Shown here in pieces: positions 1 through 9,055 of a DNA stretch of 64,000 nt (positions within the stretch are counted from its first letter, which is position 1; each line of letters opens with the position of its first letter). Both the position numbers and the translations under genes were made by a program. The notes under the pieces are model-generated. The model made no database searches and was not told the origin of the DNA. It saw nothing but the letters and a program-made list of their open reading frames with translations. The DNA comes from an uncultured Lachnospiraceae bacterium (GTDB lineage Bacteria > Bacillota > Clostridia > Lachnospirales > Lachnospiraceae), in contig ONIO01000001.1 in assembly GCA_900317915.1 (NCBI GenBank), forward strand, positions 1 through 64,000, given 5' to 3'.

Positions 1-381
1 AATAGTACAGCACCGACTCCTGGCCCTGCACCTACACCAGTGGCACCTGCAGTTCCAGTTGCAGCAGCTCCAGCTCCAGTGGCACCTGCAGTTCCAGTTG
101 CAGCAGCTCCAGCTCCAGTAGCACCTGCTCCAGCACCTGCACCGGCTCCGGCTCCAGCACCAACACCTGCTCCATTACCAGTACAGGAGCCAACCATTGA
201 TGTAGATGATGTAGAGACACCATTAGCCAATAAGGATATCGACGAAGATGACGGCGATGGAGTTCGCGTATGGTGGTCATGGCTTCCACTTGCCGGCGTA
301 GCATCAGCAGTTGTTGCCAAGGTAATTGAGAAGAAGGAAGAAGATAAGGATAAGGAAGAGAAAGAGGATTCTGAAGAATAA
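1..381 (+). CDS. C-terminal end of a Pro/Ala-repeat surface protein (5' end outside window)
   Basis: The reading frame is open from the first base, so this is the tail of a longer protein. It holds a proline/alanine-rich stretch (about residues 4-60 of the visible part), then an acidic segment containing DVETPLA, then one hydrophobic segment (WWSWLPLAGVASAVVAKVI) and a charged Lys/Glu/Asp tail. Acidic 'ETPLA' segments before a Trp-rich membrane helix are, to my knowledge, common at the C-termini of Lachnospiraceae surface proteins. No LPXTG sortase motif is visible, so it is probably held by the helix itself. It ends 31 bases before secY2. Accessory Sec loci normally sit beside the adhesin they export, so I infer this is the glycosylated export substrate. 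The serine-rich part, if there is one, lies outside the window. Confidence 0.65.
   Translation, partial: NSTAPTPGPAPTPVAPAVPVAAAPAPVAPAVPVAAAPAPVAPAPAPAPAPAPAPTPAPLPVQEPTIDVDDVETPLANKDIDEDDGDGVRVWWSWLPLAGVASAVVAKVIEKKEEDKDKEEKEDSEE
40..117 (+). repeat. Two perfect 39-bp tandem repeats encoding a 13-residue Pro/Ala/Val unit
   Basis: Bases 40-78 and 79-117 are identical. Each encodes VAPAVPVAAAPAP. The following APAPAPAPAP run is a degenerate continuation. Such in-frame repeats form an extended stalk and are prone to copy-number change. Confidence 0.9.
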
Positions 382-412
382 AGCCGAATGAAAGGCAGAG
401 GAAGGCATCGTT

Positions 413-1618
413 ATGGACAAGAAAACAGTCAGATCCCATGAGTTAGGCAATCGTTTACTGGTTACAACGGGCATTCTGACTGTCTATCTCCTGGGACGAG
501 CCCTCCCTCTGTACGGCGTTGTAACGAATTGGAGCAGTCAGGCATCCCAGGATGCCTCTGCTCTTTTTCGTACGATGTTAAGCGCCGACAGACACCAACA
601 GACGTGGATGGCTCTAGGCATAACCCCCTATATTAACGCTTCGATGATTATGATGTTTTTATCTGTTTTCCGTCGCGCAGAGTCTAGGGCCAAAACGTCA
701 CAATTGAAGATGACACGCCGTGTTGAACGGATGGCATTTTTCATAGCAGTACTGATGTCCTTTACCATCTCTCAGTCTCTGACCTTCCAATCAGATGTGC
801 TAGAGGTGAAGCATCTTCGCTATTTGGCAATGGTTGAGATGGTATTTGGCTCCATGTTAATTACCAAATTGGCTCTATGGAATAAGAAACACGGAATCGG
901 TGATATGACTCCTATTATCCTAGTGAACCTAATAGTGGGTAATAGCCAGATGATTCGTTCCTATGACTGGGGGAAATATAAACCAATCCTTCTCTTATGT
1001 GCTGTGGTCCTCGTGTGGACTCTGATCGCAGAGACCCATACCCTGAAGATTCCAGTACTTCGGGTATCTATCAACAATATCCATGGAGATAAAAGCTACA
1101 TTCCCATTAAGTGGAATCCCATTGGCACTATGCCTGTCATGTTTGCATCGGCCTTATTTTTACTTCCCCAGCTGATTTTAAAGGGCCTTGCTTATTTATT
1201 CCCAGAGAATCCAGCATTCTTAGAAATTTGTAAGTCCCTTGTACTAACAGATCCAATCGGAATTGGTGTATATTTATTCTTCGTCATTCTGATCGATGTG
1301 GGATTCTCCTTTATTATGTTGATGCCTAAGGAACAGGCGAAGAATCTACAGAAGAATGGAGACTGCATTGCAGATGTCTATGCGGGACCAGCTACACAGA
1401 GGTATCTGTGTGGACGGGTATTTCTCCTTAGCTTATTAAGCGGCATATTCCAGGCGGGAGTCTTATGTATTTCCTTACTTATGGCATACTTTGGAATTCT
1501 GCCATCTGGCCTGGCACTGGTTCCATCCAATGTGATGCTTCTGGTGGGATTTATCTGTCCCTTAGTTCGAGAATTCCGAGCCTATTATTTATTTGATCAT
1601 TACCATTTTTTCATGTGA
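413..1618 (+). CDS. secY2: Accessory Sec translocon channel SecY2
   Basis: A polytopic membrane protein of 401 residues, the size expected for SecY2 and shorter than housekeeping SecY. About ten hydrophobic segments are visible, starting with LLVTTGILTVYLLGRALPLYG and ending close to the C-terminus. The P-YINASMIMMF segment after the first loop is typical of the SecY fold. SecY2 forms the membrane channel through which SecA2 and the Asp proteins export a glycosylated serine-rich adhesin. The ATG at 413 is preceded by AGGAAGG. The family call rests strongly on the unbroken order secY2-asp1-asp2-asp3-secA2-gtfA-gtfB. The stop codon overlaps the beginning of the asp1 reading frame, so translation is probably coupled. 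Confidence 0.9.
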   Translation: MDKKTVRSHELGNRLLVTTGILTVYLLGRALPLYGVVTNWSSQASQDASALFRTMLSADRHQQTWMALGITPYINASMIMMFLSVFRRAESRAKTSQLKMTRRVERMAFFIAVLMSFTISQSLTFQSDVLEVKHLRYLAMVEMVFGSMLITKLALWNKKHGIGDMTPIILVNLIVGNSQMIRSYDWGKYKPILLLCAVVLVWTLIAETHTLKIPVLRVSINNIHGDKSYIPIKWNPIGTMPVMFASALFLLPQLILKGLAYLFPENPAFLEICKSLVLTDPIGIGVYLFFVILIDVGFSFIMLMPKEQAKNLQKNGDCIADVYAGPATQRYLCGRVFLLSLLSGIFQAGVLCISLLMAYFGILPSGLALVPSNVMLLVGFICPLVREFRAYYLFDHYHFFM

Positions 1619-1644
1619 CAGCAGTGATCGAGACGGAGAGGCCT

Positions 1645-3225
1645 ATGCTTTACTTTATACCTGCATGGTACCGAGATAATGAATGGAAGGAAAATGAACA
1701 ATTCTGGTATCTGCCCAAACTGGTGACAGAGTGTGACGATACGGTAAAGGAAGTACAGTTATTCTATCGGAATGAGTTATGTCCTATGGAGTTACTTTTG
1801 CTTTCCCACACACCGAACCTACGACACTTCCTACATCGGCAGGGACTATACCATGTTACCTATTGGTCTATATTTGACTCCATGCAAGGGATTCGGAGAC
1901 GGTCTGTATCGGTATTCTCCTTTCGAGATCTGAAGTGGCCGGAGGGGACATCCTTTTCCTATTCTGGATTTGCTGTGTTGGCATATTTGCATGGAGAGAA
2001 GTATGCCAAGGTGGAATTTGGTGAAGATGGCAATATGATCCAAGTGGATCTCTACCAAGAGGACACCCTGGTTCGAAAGAATGTATACGATGATCGTGGC
2101 TTTATCTCATTGACCATTCTCTATGAAAATGGAGAGCCTAAGTGGGAGCAATACTTAGATGAGAAGGGAGATTGGCGATTCATCCGAGATGTGACCAGTG
2201 GACAGGTGGATGTGAATCCGAATCATGGGACATATATCCTATCTGGTGGGGAGGTAGCATTTCAGAAAAGTCATTATCTATCCATAGAGGAAATGATCCA
2301 GGAGGTTCTCGAACAGAATCTGCTTCACACCGAGGCCAGTGACATCTTTCTAGTGGCTGCCCATAGGAGACATGGGAAGGTTCTGGGAAATCTCTTACAT
2401 AATCGTTCCATCATCCTATGCTACTTCAAGAACCGAAGAGAGCTGGAATCTGGAGAGGAACTGAAGCCCCTGTTAGAGAAGGCTGGAATCCTGGTAGTGG
2501 ACACAGCTGCTCATCAGGAGGAGGTTATCCAGTATCCTGGCTACCATGGACAGGAGATTGTAACCATTACTCCATATGATACCCGCCTGGAGCAGGGAAT
2601 TAGTCAGACCCTGCATGTGCAGAATATTCTCCTGGCATTTGATGACCTCCACCCAGAGGATAAGGATCCTGTAATTACGATTCTGGGTCAGTACATGGGT
2701 GATAATCCATACGCCATGGTCCACATTTTCACACGTAAGGCAGGTTATCAGAGGCCCTATGAGATCCTAAATGAGGTGCGACATATCCTGATGACCCATG
2801 ACTTGGATCCAGAGATGGCCAGGGATCAGGAAGAGGTGTCGGAGAATGGCCTGGATGAGATGACCATCTGCGCCAAGCGCTTCTTCGTGGATCAATGTGT
2901 GGATGAGATGTCCTGTAATCACACCATCCGTATGCAGCGCTTGATTCTAGATCTAGGAGCAAATGTAGACCAATTCCTTCAGATTGAGGCTATTAGCATG
3001 GGTATCCCTCAGATCGGAATGAGGGAAAACCAGTATCTAAAAAATGGAAAAAATGGCAGAGTTCTCAGTCAAATGGAAGACTTAAGAGAGAGCCTGCCCT
3101 ATTATCTAGAAAGCAGAAAGCATTGGAATGAAGCCATGATTTGGGCTTATGACATCGGTCGCAACTTTTCTATGGAGAACTTACTAGAGCAGTGGAGAGG
3201 AGTTGTAGAAAGCATTGAATATTAG
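1645..3225 (+). CDS. asp1: Accessory Sec system protein Asp1
   Basis: The N-terminus MLYFIPAWYRDNEWKENEQF matches the start of the Asp1 family, which begins with a very similar FYFIPSWY motif. I chose ATG 1645, which has GGAGAGG just upstream, over an in-frame GTG at 1615 that overlaps the secY2 stop; that GTG would add ten residues unlike the family. The 526-residue product is the usual length. Asp1 resembles a glycosyltransferase GT-B fold without known catalysis. With Asp2 and Asp3 it forms a cytosolic complex that binds the adhesin and delivers it to SecA2. No signal peptide or membrane segment is seen. The 3' end overlaps asp2. Confidence 0.9.
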   Translation: MLYFIPAWYRDNEWKENEQFWYLPKLVTECDDTVKEVQLFYRNELCPMELLLLSHTPNLRHFLHRQGLYHVTYWSIFDSMQGIRRRSVSVFSFRDLKWPEGTSFSYSGFAVLAYLHGEKYAKVEFGEDGNMIQVDLYQEDTLVRKNVYDDRGFISLTILYENGEPKWEQYLDEKGDWRFIRDVTSGQVDVNPNHGTYILSGGEVAFQKSHYLSIEEMIQEVLEQNLLHTEASDIFLVAAHRRHGKVLGNLLHNRSIILCYFKNRRELESGEELKPLLEKAGILVVDTAAHQEEVIQYPGYHGQEIVTITPYDTRLEQGISQTLHVQNILLAFDDLHPEDKDPVITILGQYMGDNPYAMVHIFTRKAGYQRPYEILNEVRHILMTHDLDPEMARDQEEVSENGLDEMTICAKRFFVDQCVDEMSCNHTIRMQRLILDLGANVDQFLQIEAISMGIPQIGMRENQYLKNGKNGRVLSQMEDLRESLPYYLESRKHWNEAMIWAYDIGRNFSMENLLEQWRGVVESIEY

Positions 3226-4720
3226 AGGCATACAATTCGGACCAAATAACTACATAGAGCTCCTTCCGAAAGAGTTAGAAGTACTCTGGAACTATGAGCC
3301 TGACTTAGGAGATAAGGATACGAAAAAGTGGGAGTATGATATCGCCTTTGTAGAGCGCCCATTGGATCGAGATGAGATTGACTTTTTAAAGGGGCATGTG
3401 AGAGCCTATTCCCTTTTTGTCATCGAGGGATATCAGAATGAAAAGGGAATGGGAGACCTGCTGGCCCATCGTATGGGACAGGTTCTAAAGGCAGAAGACC
3501 TGCAGGAATTCTTACAAAAGGATCTAAGGGACTACTATGGTGGTTCCTATGGAGAGAAGTTCCGTCCACATGGATTAACGGTATCTACGAATTTCCATGG
3601 GGATGTCTCCTGGAATGGTTTTTCGGAAACAGTATTCGATGGAGAGTTTGGCCAAGAGATGAGCCAGATGGCTTTCTATCGCTATAATATCCCTATCGAA
3701 TTGCACCAGGCCTTAGATATCTGGCTGGAGTATGAGACCACTTCCAATGTGGAATTGGAACTGCATTGTGATCTCTTCCCCAGAGGTTCTGTGGATGAGA
3801 TTGTAGAACAATGGGTATATACAGAAGAGGACATGAAGGACATCATCCAATTAGAGGCCAATCGTTGTGGAGGACAGCTATTCTTCTCGATCTGGGCCAA
3901 GGGGAAGGGCAGAGTCTATTTGAGGGGTCTCCATGACCGATTCTCACGTCATGATAAGGGATACTTTCTCCCTGGTGGGAAGAGACATGTCACTAGAAAG
4001 AGAGAGGAACTCTTTAGTTACTTTGACCCAAGAGACCGGAAACCGCCTCTATGTGTCTACTTTTCTGGATATAAGACACAAGAGGGATTCGAGGGCTACC
4101 ATATGATGTGCTCCTTTGGGACGCCTATGCTTCTCATCGCAGAGTCCAGACTAGAGGGTGGTGCCTTCTATCTGGGATCCAGAGAATACGAAGAGATGAT
4201 ACGGGATACCATTGAGGAATGTATGGAAGAACTGGGATTTACCAGAGAGCAGGTGGTATTCTCCGGACTATCTATGGGAACCTTTGGCGCCATGTATTAT
4301 GGAACCTTCCTGAAACCTGGATATATCCTCTTAGGTAAGCCATTGGCAAGCCTTGGCAGTATGGCCAAGGCAGAGCGAATCCATCGCCCAGGGGGATTCC
4401 CCACTTCCCTGGATGTACTGTGGAAGGCAGAGGAGAGCCTGGAAGACGAAGGAATCGAAGGATTGAATCATCGTTTCTGGGATCGATTTGATCATACCAT
4501 ATGGGCAGATACCACCTTCATCGTGGCTTATATGTATGAGGATGATTATGACGTGGGAGGTTACCAGAACCTGGTGCGTCACCTATCCGATGACCGCTGT
4601 ACCATTATCGGAAAGGGATTACATGGCAGACATAATGATGACACCTCAGGAATCGTCTACTGGTTCGTTGAGATGTACCATATGGTACTAGAACAAAACT
4701 ATGGACGTTTACTAAAGTAG
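3215..4720 (+). CDS. asp2: Accessory Sec system protein Asp2 (predicted GlcNAc O-acetyltransferase)
   Basis: 501 residues beginning at a TTG codon that overlaps the asp1 stop by 11 bases, with GGAG upstream. The C-terminal half has an alpha/beta-hydrolase-like nucleophile elbow, GLSMG, with Ser353. A histidine near residues 470-473 (GLHGRH) and acidic residues in YEDDYD (about 440) are candidates for the rest of the triad. In streptococcal systems Asp2 acetylates GlcNAc on the adhesin and is also required for export. Keeping the Ser motif suggests the acetyltransferase activity is conserved here. The TTG start is inferred: no better ATG lies close by, and the family N-terminus begins with the FGxxN segment seen directly after it. 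Confidence 0.9.
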   Translation: MNIRGIQFGPNNYIELLPKELEVLWNYEPDLGDKDTKKWEYDIAFVERPLDRDEIDFLKGHVRAYSLFVIEGYQNEKGMGDLLAHRMGQVLKAEDLQEFLQKDLRDYYGGSYGEKFRPHGLTVSTNFHGDVSWNGFSETVFDGEFGQEMSQMAFYRYNIPIELHQALDIWLEYETTSNVELELHCDLFPRGSVDEIVEQWVYTEEDMKDIIQLEANRCGGQLFFSIWAKGKGRVYLRGLHDRFSRHDKGYFLPGGKRHVTRKREELFSYFDPRDRKPPLCVYFSGYKTQEGFEGYHMMCSFGTPMLLIAESRLEGGAFYLGSREYEEMIRDTIEECMEELGFTREQVVFSGLSMGTFGAMYYGTFLKPGYILLGKPLASLGSMAKAERIHRPGGFPTSLDVLWKAEESLEDEGIEGLNHRFWDRFDHTIWADTTFIVAYMYEDDYDVGGYQNLVRHLSDDRCTIIGKGLHGRHNDDTSGIVYWFVEMYHMVLEQNYGRLLK

Positions 4721-4737
4721 GAAGGAGGAGCCATTTG

Positions 4738-5256
4738 ATGGATGGCCGATGGATTATCAATTGGACAGAATATACGGCCGATAGTTATCTCTATGGCTCA
4801 CGGATTCAATTCATTGATCGAGGGCATGTGCACTTCATTAATGAATTACTTCCTCCTGGAACAGTGGTGAAGACCTGGTACTCAAGGACCAATTATCAGG
4901 CTATGCGAATAGAACCAACCCTTCCAATGATCGATGGAGAGAGTGCCTACCTCCTCCAGTCGAGAATGGAGATGGATCTAGATCGAGGGATGTATTTTAA
5001 GATTGTGTTTTATGGTAAGAATGGAGAGAAGGAAGGCCAGGTTTTCATGCGAGACCGAGAGCTTGAATTTATGTGTCCGCTGAAGACCTATGCCTATGAG
5101 ATACAGCTCATAGCGGCAGGTGCTCATGAATTCCATTTTCATAATCTAAGGCTTCGAGAAATCGATGCGGCAGACTATCTGAGACGGAAAAAGGAAGAGG
5201 AAGAAAAAGGGGAAAGGACTAAGAAGAGACATGTCCCGAGGGAAGACACTACTTAA
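4738..5256 (+). CDS. asp3: Accessory Sec system protein Asp3
   Basis: 172 residues. The start is ATG 4738, seven bases after a strong GGAAGGAGGAG; a TTG directly before it (4735) is in frame but worse placed. The sequence has no obvious enzyme motif. It looks like a beta-sandwich followed by a very charged Lys/Glu tail (KKEEEEKGERTKKRHVPRE). Size, position between asp2 and secA2, and the short RYSRTNYQ-like motif (KTWYSRTNYQ, about residues 44-53) fit Asp3, the carbohydrate-binding-module-like partner of Asp1 and Asp2 in delivering adhesin to SecA2. The 3' end overlaps secA2 by 26 bases. Confidence 0.85.
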   Translation: MDGRWIINWTEYTADSYLYGSRIQFIDRGHVHFINELLPPGTVVKTWYSRTNYQAMRIEPTLPMIDGESAYLLQSRMEMDLDRGMYFKIVFYGKNGEKEGQVFMRDRELEFMCPLKTYAYEIQLIAAGAHEFHFHNLRLREIDAADYLRRKKEEEEKGERTKKRHVPREDTT

Positions 5257-7543
5257 GAAAATTAAAAAACTGCGGGGCGAGATCGAAGCGCTAAGTGATC
5301 AGGAATTAGCGGCGAAGACGAAGGAGTTTCGTGACCGCTTGGACCAGGGAGAGAACCTGATGAAGCTTCTCCCTGAGGCCTTTGCAGTGGTCTGCGAAGC
5401 GGACTTCAGAATCCTTGGCATGTATCCCTATGACGTACAGATTCTAGGAGCCATTGCATTGGCACAGAATCATTTGGTGGAAATGTATACCGGCGAGGGA
5501 AAAACCCTCACAGCCACCATGCCTCTTTATCTCAATGGCCTGACTGGAAAGGGAGCAGTCCTTGTTACTGCAAATGCTTACCTGGCCATTCGTGATGCTA
5601 AGGAAATGGGACCGGTATATGAATTTCTAGGGCTCACTGTTGGTGTAGGCGTATCCAAGGAAAAGACCAAGACAGGAAATGAGGATAAGAAGGCCTACTA
5701 TGGGGCAGATGTTTTATATACCACCCAGGCAGCGATGTGCTTTGATTATCTCATTAATAACCTGGTGAAAAGTGCAGAGGATCGCTTCCTAAGAGACTTC
5801 TATGCAGTCATTATTGATGAAGCAGATACGGTTCTCTTGGATGCAGCCTCTATGCCACTGGTAATCTCTGGCGCACCAAGAGTCCAGTCCAATCTCTTTG
5901 ATTTAACGGATACCTATGTATCTACCCTAGAAGAGGATAAGGACTATGAATTAGAAGAAAAGGCAGTATGGCTCACCAAGGAGGGAGTAGAGGATGCAGA
6001 GAGATTCTTCGGAATTAAGCACTTCTACTCGAAGGAGCAGTTTGAACTGAATCGACATGTTACCTTAGCCCTTCGAGCTCATACCGTTATGACCAATGAG
6101 AAGGAATACATTGTCTCCGATGAAGGAGAGATTGTTCTCTTAGATAACGGTGCAGGACGTACCATGCCAGGCATGCGTCTGCAGGGAGGACAGCATCAGG
6201 CCATTGAAACCAAGGAGGGCTGTGAGAGAACCCAGGAGCAGCGCTCAGTGGCATCCATTACCTACCAGAATTTCTTTCGGATGTTTCCTAAGATGTCTGG
6301 CATGAGTGGAACCCTTTATGATGCCAGAAAGGAATTACGGGCCACCTATCATAAAAAGGTCGTTCGAATCCAGCCCAATAAGAAGAATCAGAGAAAGGAC
6401 TTAAAGGACCGCTACTTCCAGACCGCAGAAGAGCAGACCCGTGCAGTGGTTATGGATGTGAAGAAACGTCATAAAAAGGGTCAGCCAGTCCTTGTTGTGA
6501 CACCTACCATACAGGATACGGAGTTAATCTCCTCTCTCTTAGTAGAGGAGAAAATCCCCCATAGCTTGTTAAATGCTAACAATGCCTTTTGGGAAGCAGA
6601 TATCATCAAGGAAGCAGGGCAGTATGGCTCTGTTACGGTATCTACAGGAATGGCTGGCAGAGGTACCGATATCCGCTTAGGAAAGGGTGTACAGGAATTA
6701 GGTGGCTTAGCAGTACTAGGCAATGGTCGCATGGGGAATGTGCGGCAGGAGAAGCAGGCAAGGGGCAGGGCTGGTAGACAGGGTGACCCTGGCAGCAGTC
6801 AGTTCTTCGTCTCCCTAGAGGATGAACTGGTATCCTCTAGCCTTGGTAAGGATAAGCTTGAGAAGCTATTACAGAAGCGCTTTATTAGTAAGCATCATCT
6901 GAAACGAATCATTGATGGCATCCAAAAGAAGGGGGAAGAAAATGAAGTCTCTAATAGAGAGAATTCCTTTCAGTATGACAAGGTTTTAAAGCGGCAGAGG
7001 GAGATCCTCTATGCTGCTAGAAATCGCTTGCTGGATAAGGGATATATCTCCCAGGAAGCGGTGCAAGGGATTGTGTCCCATGAGATCCATCGTTATCTGT
7101 CTAAAGAAAAGAATCCAGATAAGAGAGAACTCCAGCGCTATATCCTGGATCACCTCTCTTATCACCTAGATGTTAATCGGATCCATGAGGGACGTAAGAA
7201 GAAACTGATGGAGCAGGAATTAGTGGCATATGCTGCAGATCTCTTCCATAAGAAAATGGAAGAATTTGAGGATGAAAATCGGCAGCAGGAGTACTTAAGA
7301 AGGTGCATTCTTAAGGCATTGGATGAGGCATGGATTGAAGAGGTAGACTACCTGCAGCAGTTACAATATGCCACTGCCGGTCGATCCATGGCCCAGTTGA
7401 ATCCTTTATTTGAATATAACAGAGAGGCCTACGAATCCTACCACAATATGGAGGATATGATGCAGGAATCTATCGAACGGTTTATATTTCTCGGGCGTCA
7501 TCATGTGGATGACAAGGGAGATATGCAGATTGTATTTCCATAA
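5231..7543 (+). CDS. secA2: Accessory Sec motor ATPase SecA2
   Basis: 770 residues, typical of SecA2 in accessory Sec systems and shorter than housekeeping SecA. Walker A is TGEGKT at residues 87-92 and the DEAD box is Asp196-Asp199 (IDEADTVLLDAA). The later helicase region keeps VSTGMAGRGTDIRLG and the arginine-finger segment QARGRAGRQGDPGSSQFF. The zinc-binding C-terminus of housekeeping SecA is absent. SecA2 drives export of the glycosylated adhesin through SecY2. The ATG at 5231 lies inside the asp3 coding region and is the natural start (MSRGKTLLKKIKKLRGEIEAL), so the two genes are translationally coupled. Confidence 0.95.
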   Translation: MSRGKTLLKKIKKLRGEIEALSDQELAAKTKEFRDRLDQGENLMKLLPEAFAVVCEADFRILGMYPYDVQILGAIALAQNHLVEMYTGEGKTLTATMPLYLNGLTGKGAVLVTANAYLAIRDAKEMGPVYEFLGLTVGVGVSKEKTKTGNEDKKAYYGADVLYTTQAAMCFDYLINNLVKSAEDRFLRDFYAVIIDEADTVLLDAASMPLVISGAPRVQSNLFDLTDTYVSTLEEDKDYELEEKAVWLTKEGVEDAERFFGIKHFYSKEQFELNRHVTLALRAHTVMTNEKEYIVSDEGEIVLLDNGAGRTMPGMRLQGGQHQAIETKEGCERTQEQRSVASITYQNFFRMFPKMSGMSGTLYDARKELRATYHKKVVRIQPNKKNQRKDLKDRYFQTAEEQTRAVVMDVKKRHKKGQPVLVVTPTIQDTELISSLLVEEKIPHSLLNANNAFWEADIIKEAGQYGSVTVSTGMAGRGTDIRLGKGVQELGGLAVLGNGRMGNVRQEKQARGRAGRQGDPGSSQFFVSLEDELVSSSLGKDKLEKLLQKRFISKHHLKRIIDGIQKKGEENEVSNRENSFQYDKVLKRQREILYAARNRLLDKGYISQEAVQGIVSHEIHRYLSKEKNPDKRELQRYILDHLSYHLDVNRIHEGRKKKLMEQELVAYAADLFHKKMEEFEDENRQQEYLRRCILKALDEAWIEEVDYLQQLQYATAGRSMAQLNPLFEYNREAYESYHNMEDMMQESIERFIFLGRHHVDDKGDMQIVFP

Positions 7544-7555
7544 AGAGGGGAGCTT

Positions 7556-9055
7556 ATGATTTACAATTTTAACTTAGGCATTGGCTGGGCATCCAGCGGT
7601 GTCGAGTATGCTGAGAGCTATCGTGCCAAGATGTTACGAGAGATTCATCAGCCAGCGAAGTTTGTCTTCACGGATATGTTTCCCAGAGACAGCCTGGCAC
7701 TGATGACAGAGAATATCGGTTTCCTAGATCAGGAGATTATCTGGCTCTATACCTATTTCACTGACTTTGAAGTGGCCAAAGTGACCTATAGCACCAAGGA
7801 ATTTCAGAAGACTCTGCCTAAGGGAGAGTATCGAGCTGAGCGTCAAGGTAAGAGAGGGCGAATCTTCTTCCAGGGAAGCGGAAACTATGTGACCCTTTAT
7901 TTTACCGATGAGGAGCATGCGTATATTCACCGTGTGGAGTATGTATCGGAGAATAAGCTGATTCGTAAGGACTATTTCCAGGACAAGCGGATCTATACAG
8001 AGTATTACGCGCCAGAGTCTGGGAAGGCCAAGCTCTATATGCGCCGCTTTTTTAATCGAGATGGGTCAACTGCCTACGAAGAGATGCTGGGAGATGAGGG
8101 GGAAGAGAGTATCTTTCGCTTTCCAGACCGAATCCTCTACTCTAAGCAGGAGCTGATTGGTTATATGGTGCAGAGCTTATGTCTTGGACCCAAGGACACA
8201 GTGATTGTCGATCGTGCCACAGGTCTAGCACAGCCTATTTTAGAAAATGTAAACCAAGCCAGAGTTGGTGTGGTCATCCATGCAGATCACTTCAGCGAAG
8301 GCTCTACTTCAGAGGACTATATCCTTTGGAATAATTACTATGACTATGTATTTACTAATCATGACTCTGTGGACTTCTATATCACAGCAACGGATCAGCA
8401 GAATCAGTTACTGTGCCAGCAATTTGAAAAGTATATAGGGGTTCGGCCAAAGGTGATTACCATCCCTGTAGGAAGTCTGTCAGAGCTAAAGTATCCTAAG
8501 GGGAAGAGAGATCCTCATCGCATTATCTCTGCATCACGCCTGGCTAGAGAAAAGCATATTGACTGGGTGATCCTAGCCTGTGTAAAAGGACATGAGACGA
8601 TTCATGACCTGTCTCTAGATATCTACGGTGTAGGTGGAGAGGAAGGTAACCTTAAGAACCTCATAGAGAAAAATCATGCAGGAGATTATATCCATCTCAT
8701 GGGCCAGAAGGATTTGACAGATACCTATGTAAACTATGGATTGTATCTATCGGGATCTACCTCAGAGGGCTTTGGCCTAAGCCTGATGGAAGCCATTGGA
8801 TCGGGATGCCCAATTATTGGATTTGATGTGCGATACGGCAATCCAACCTTCATCCGAGATGGAGAGAATGGTTATCTGATTCCACTCCATGATCGAATGA
8901 CCAAAGAGGAAAAAGTGGATGCCTTATGCGATAAGATGCTGACATTATTCAAAAGAAATGATTTGGATCAGGTATATGAGAAGTCCTATGAGAGGGCAAG
9001 GGAGTTTCTAACAAGGGAGGTGATGGAGCGATGGAATCAAGTGTGCTCTTACTAG
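7556..9055 (+). CDS. gtfA: Accessory Sec glycosyltransferase GtfA
   Basis: 499 residues starting MIYNFNLGIGWASSGVEYAE, close to the hallmark GtfA N-terminus. It is a GT-B fold glycosyltransferase of family GT4. The EX7E motif is visible as Glu404 and Glu412 in SEGFGLSLMEAIGSG. With GtfB it forms the enzyme that adds the first N-acetylglucosamine to Ser/Thr of the adhesin before export. ATG 7556 is preceded by AGAGGGGAG. The gene sits 12 bases after secA2 and overlaps gtfB by 25 bases, consistent with equimolar production of the heteromeric enzyme. Confidence 0.93.
   Translation: MIYNFNLGIGWASSGVEYAESYRAKMLREIHQPAKFVFTDMFPRDSLALMTENIGFLDQEIIWLYTYFTDFEVAKVTYSTKEFQKTLPKGEYRAERQGKRGRIFFQGSGNYVTLYFTDEEHAYIHRVEYVSENKLIRKDYFQDKRIYTEYYAPESGKAKLYMRRFFNRDGSTAYEEMLGDEGEESIFRFPDRILYSKQELIGYMVQSLCLGPKDTVIVDRATGLAQPILENVNQARVGVVIHADHFSEGSTSEDYILWNNYYDYVFTNHDSVDFYITATDQQNQLLCQQFEKYIGVRPKVITIPVGSLSELKYPKGKRDPHRIISASRLAREKHIDWVILACVKGHETIHDLSLDIYGVGGEEGNLKNLIEKNHAGDYIHLMGQKDLTDTYVNYGLYLSGSTSEGFGLSLMEAIGSGCPIIGFDVRYGNPTFIRDGENGYLIPLHDRMTKEEKVDALCDKMLTLFKRNDLDQVYEKSYERAREFLTREVMERWNQVCSY

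Noticed and set aside
32..439. A 135-codon open frame on the minus strand across the Pro/Ala repeats
   Set aside because: It is an antisense shadow of the repeat region (Leu/Gln/Glu repeats) without a convincing binding site or promoter.
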